Shown here piece by piece: positions 61,980 through 64,000 of a DNA stretch of 64,000 nucleotides. This stretch comes from Sterolibacterium sp. (lineage in GTDB: Bacteria > Pseudomonadota > Gammaproteobacteria > Burkholderiales > Rhodocyclaceae). The DNA is taken from contig JAHFRE010000004.1 in assembly GCA_023258955.1 (NCBI GenBank), positions 1 through 64,000 of the forward strand, given 5' to 3'. Every line of letters starts with the position of its first letter. The first letter of the stretch is position 1. A program made the position numbers and the translations under genes. The notes under the pieces were generated by a model that saw only the letters and a program-made list of their open reading frames with translations, was not told the origin of the DNA and searched no databases.

Positions 61980-62211
61980 CCTACGGCCGTCTCCAAATAG
62001 TTGGGCGCTATTACAGCCTCAGCGCCCAATGGAAGGTCCGCGCGTCAGCGCCGGCTCCTCTGCTCTTCTTGATTGGCGATTCCTAGAATGAACGATCCAG
62101 CACAATCGGCTGACTTTCCATTCGATGCCAAACACGGCTGACCATCCTTCAGGATTGCCAGCCGCAAAATTTACGAGGTGATTTGTTGTTCCGATGCCTA
62201 GAGCTGGATCC

Positions 62212-63339
62212 CTATTTGATTAACTTCCAGCCCGCGTTCTCGATTCTAACGAGTACAACGGCGCGGCTATCCACCCCGGTGTGATCGGTCCGGGTCATAC
62301 TGTATACGCCATGGGTCCCCACGAGCTCTTTGGTTGATTCCAATGCGTCGCGAATTGCCTCCCGAAACTCCGGCGTGCCAGGCTTCGACTTCTTTAGTGC
62401 GATAGCAACTGCGCGGTCAGCGAGAAGGTAGGCGTCATACGAATATGCCGAGAAGGCATTGCTACTGCCCGGGCCAAACATGCCCTCGTAAGCCTTGATA
62501 TACTGGAGCGATACCTTTTTTGTTGGATTCGAATCGGGCAATTGATCGGCCACGATAACAGGCCCAGTCGGCACGATTGCTCCCTCAACCGACTTGCCGC
62601 CAACGCGGAGGAAATCCTTGTTAACGACAGCGTGGTTCTGATAGATGGGCCCCTTGTAGCCTCGTTCGATCAACGTGATGTGGGGTAGTGCGCCCGGAGT
62701 GCCTGAACCACCGAGAAGTACCGCGTCAGGTTTGGCAGCAAGCACCTTTAGAACTTGACCCACGACGCTTGTGTCTGTGCGGGCGTAGCGCTCTGCCACT
62801 ACTATCTTTATGCCGGCAGCTTCGGCTTGAGGCGCGAAACCGTTGAAAATCTGGTCTCCGAGTGCATCAGCGAATCCGATGAAGGCGACTGTCTTTACGC
62901 CATTAAGCTTCATGTGATCCAAGTTCGCCTTCATCATGATGGCCATCGACTGGGGCACAGAAAAGGCCCAGGGCGATTTGCCATTGGAACCAGGTAGGGG
63001 AGAAATGGAAATCTGGGGAGTCTTCGTTTCGTTTGCAACGTCCACCACGGCAAGCGCAGTTGGGACGCTAGTTGAGCCAATAATCAGGTCGACTTTGTCT
63101 TCAAGAACCAGTTTCTTGGCATTCGTTACCGCGTTTGTAGGATCGGTGCCGTCATCGAGAACAATGTACTCGACCTTTTCTCCACCAAGCGTCTTGGGAA
63201 GGATGCCGAAGGTGTTCTTGTACGGGATGCCCAATGATGCGCCGGGGCCTGTGGCTCCAACAATAACGCCCACCTTGACGTCCGCCAGGGCTAGTGTCGA
63301 ATAGCCAGCGATCAACGTCACTACAAGTAGTCTTTTCAT
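62212..63339 (-). CDS. ABC transporter substrate-binding protein, LivK type
   Basis: 375 residues with a signal peptide (about 1-19, A-L-A-D). Periplasmic binding protein type 1 fold: V-K-V-G-V-I-V-G-A-T-G-P near the start and D-A-V-L-L-G-G-S-G near 203. Binds the imported ligand; homologues of this branch often bind aromatic or carboxylated compounds rather than leucine. Located between the acyl-CoA dehydrogenase and LivH genes. Confidence 0.9.
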   Translation of the reverse strand: MKRLLVVTLIAGYSTLALADVKVGVIVGATGPGASLGIPYKNTFGILPKTLGGEKVEYIVLDDGTDPTNAVTNAKKLVLEDKVDLIIGSTSVPTALAVVDVANETKTPQISISPLPGSNGKSPWAFSVPQSMAIMMKANLDHMKLNGVKTVAFIGFADALGDQIFNGFAPQAEAAGIKIVVAERYARTDTSVVGQVLKVLAAKPDAVLLGGSGTPGALPHITLIERGYKGPIYQNHAVVNKDFLRVGGKSVEGAIVPTGPVIVADQLPDSNPTKKVSLQYIKAYEGMFGPGSSNAFSAYSYDAYLLADRAVAIALKKSKPGTPEFREAIRDALESTKELVGTHGVYSMTRTDHTGVDSRAVVLVRIENAGWKLIK

Positions 63340-63366
63340 TTTGTCTCCCTCAACTTAAGTAAGGTT

Positions 63367-64000
63367 CTAAAGTCCTATTTGGCGGGCAACGATCAAGCGC
63401 ATGATGTCGCTCGTGCCTCCCCCGATCATCGGGAAATAGGAATCCCGCAGGAACCGTTGTGCTGGGTACTCATTCATGAGGCCGTAGCCCCCAAAGATGT
63501 TTAGCGCCTTTTGGCACACCTCATTGCAGCCATCGCCAGCGATGATCTTGGCTAGCGCCGCTTCAACAATGATCGGTGCATCGTTATCCGCTAGCGCCGA
63601 AGCGTAGTAGGTATAGATTCTCGCCTGTTCCAGTTGCGCAAGCATATCGACAAGCTTGAATTGAACCGCTTGGAATTTCCCTATCGGCTTACCAAATTGA
63701 CTACGCTCGCCGGCGTACCGCACCGCTGCGTCATAGGCGGCTCGGCCCGTGCCCAAGGCAAGTGCTGCTGTAAATATTCGATCGATGGTCAGCGACTTGT
63801 AGGCCTTGAGAAAGCCACCACCCTTTCCATCGCCCAGGCAATGGTCGTCGGGCACGAACATGTCTTCGAAGACCAACTCCGCGGTATCCGAACCACGAAT
63901 GGCGAATTTATGCAGTTTTCGGCCAACAGAAAATCCCTTGCTGTTCTTGCAGTCGACTAGGAACAGTTCTAGGCCCTTGGTTCCCTTGCTCGGATCGACT
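63367..64000 (-). CDS. Acyl-CoA dehydrogenase (N-terminus outside window)
   Basis: The leftward frame is open from the right edge to the stop at 63367, about 211 codons. It shows the C-terminal half: L-D-R-I-type start of the helical domain, A-E-R-x-Q-F-G-K-P-I, Q-x-x-x-x-F-G-G-Y-G and R-D-x-x-x-x-x-I-G-G-G-T-S-D-I-M-R near the end. FAD-dependent alpha,beta-dehydrogenation of an acyl-CoA, the step before the 3-hydroxyacyl-CoA dehydrogenase encoded in the same operon. Confidence 0.93.
   Translation of the reverse strand, partial: VDPSKGTKGLELFLVDCKNSKGFSVGRKLHKFAIRGSDTAELVFEDMFVPDDHCLGDGKGGGFLKAYKSLTIDRIFTAALALGTGRAAYDAAVRYAGERSQFGKPIGKFQAVQFKLVDMLAQLEQARIYTYYASALADNDAPIIVEAALAKIIAGDGCNEVCQKALNIFGGYGLMNEYPAQRFLRDSYFPMIGGGTSDIMRLIVARQIGL

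Overview
The window looks like the chromosome of a Gram-negative proteobacterium, most likely a betaproteobacterium. This rests on the branched-chain amino-acid type ABC system, the DUF1302/DUF1329 outer-envelope pair, the HU/IHF paralogues and the moderately high GC; no rRNA or other species marker is present, so the species is not identified. It has two halves: a prophage from the left edge to about 37.0 kb, and a chromosomal region from about 37 to 64 kb that ends in a catabolic and uptake locus for an unidentified, probably hydrophobic, carbon compound.

Prophage (1 to about 36,984; the left end lies outside the window). The late genes run leftward: packaging HNH nuclease, small terminase, homing HNH nuclease, ParB-MTase, HU-like protein, large terminase carrying an intein, portal, S49 prohead protease, HK97-type capsid, seven small structural proteins, and a giant tail protein with LamG-like domains. 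The tail protein stays open through the left edge (at least 1,964 codons) and ends in about 21 repeats of 20 residues. No tape-measure gene is visible. Rightward cargo genes sit between these modules: a DUF3489 regulator, a HigBA toxin-antitoxin pair and a bacteriohemerythrin. The early operon (22.1-30.6 kb, leftward) encodes HTH proteins, a BRO antirepressor, a Sak4-like ATPase, a possible ssDNA-binding protein, a Cas4-like nuclease, a D5-like primase-helicase and a RuvC-like resolvase, mostly joined by ATGA start/stop overlaps. From 30.7 to 34.4 kb lies a four-gene leftward operon: XRE repressor, ImmA/IrrE metalloprotease and two proteins I cannot place. It has a clear promoter and operator-like repeats and is the best candidate for an undescribed system. 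The right end is a rightward cassette: small ORF, DUF2924, large serine recombinase, small ORF. It converges on an IHF-beta-like gene.

Chromosomal part. 37-42 kb holds an IHF-beta-like gene, small hypotheticals, a PAS-PAS-PAS-HD-GYP c-di-GMP phosphodiesterase whose N-terminus looks truncated, and an HTH protein. From 42 kb there is an RND/MMPL transporter with its YCF48-like partner, two MDR dehydrogenases lacking the usual catalytic-zinc ligands, a DUF1329 and a DUF1302 protein, a cupin protein and a large MalT-type LuxR regulator. After an IS21-type remnant comes a leftward operon: acyl-CoA dehydrogenase (cut by the right edge), LivK, LivH, a LivM-LivG fusion, LivF, a URO-D-family protein and a 3-hydroxyacyl-CoA dehydrogenase.

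Together the right half suggests import of a hydrophobic or carboxylated compound across both membranes (DUF1302/DUF1329/RND, then the Liv system) followed by dehydrogenation and beta-oxidation, possibly controlled by the LuxR protein. The substrate cannot be read from sequence.
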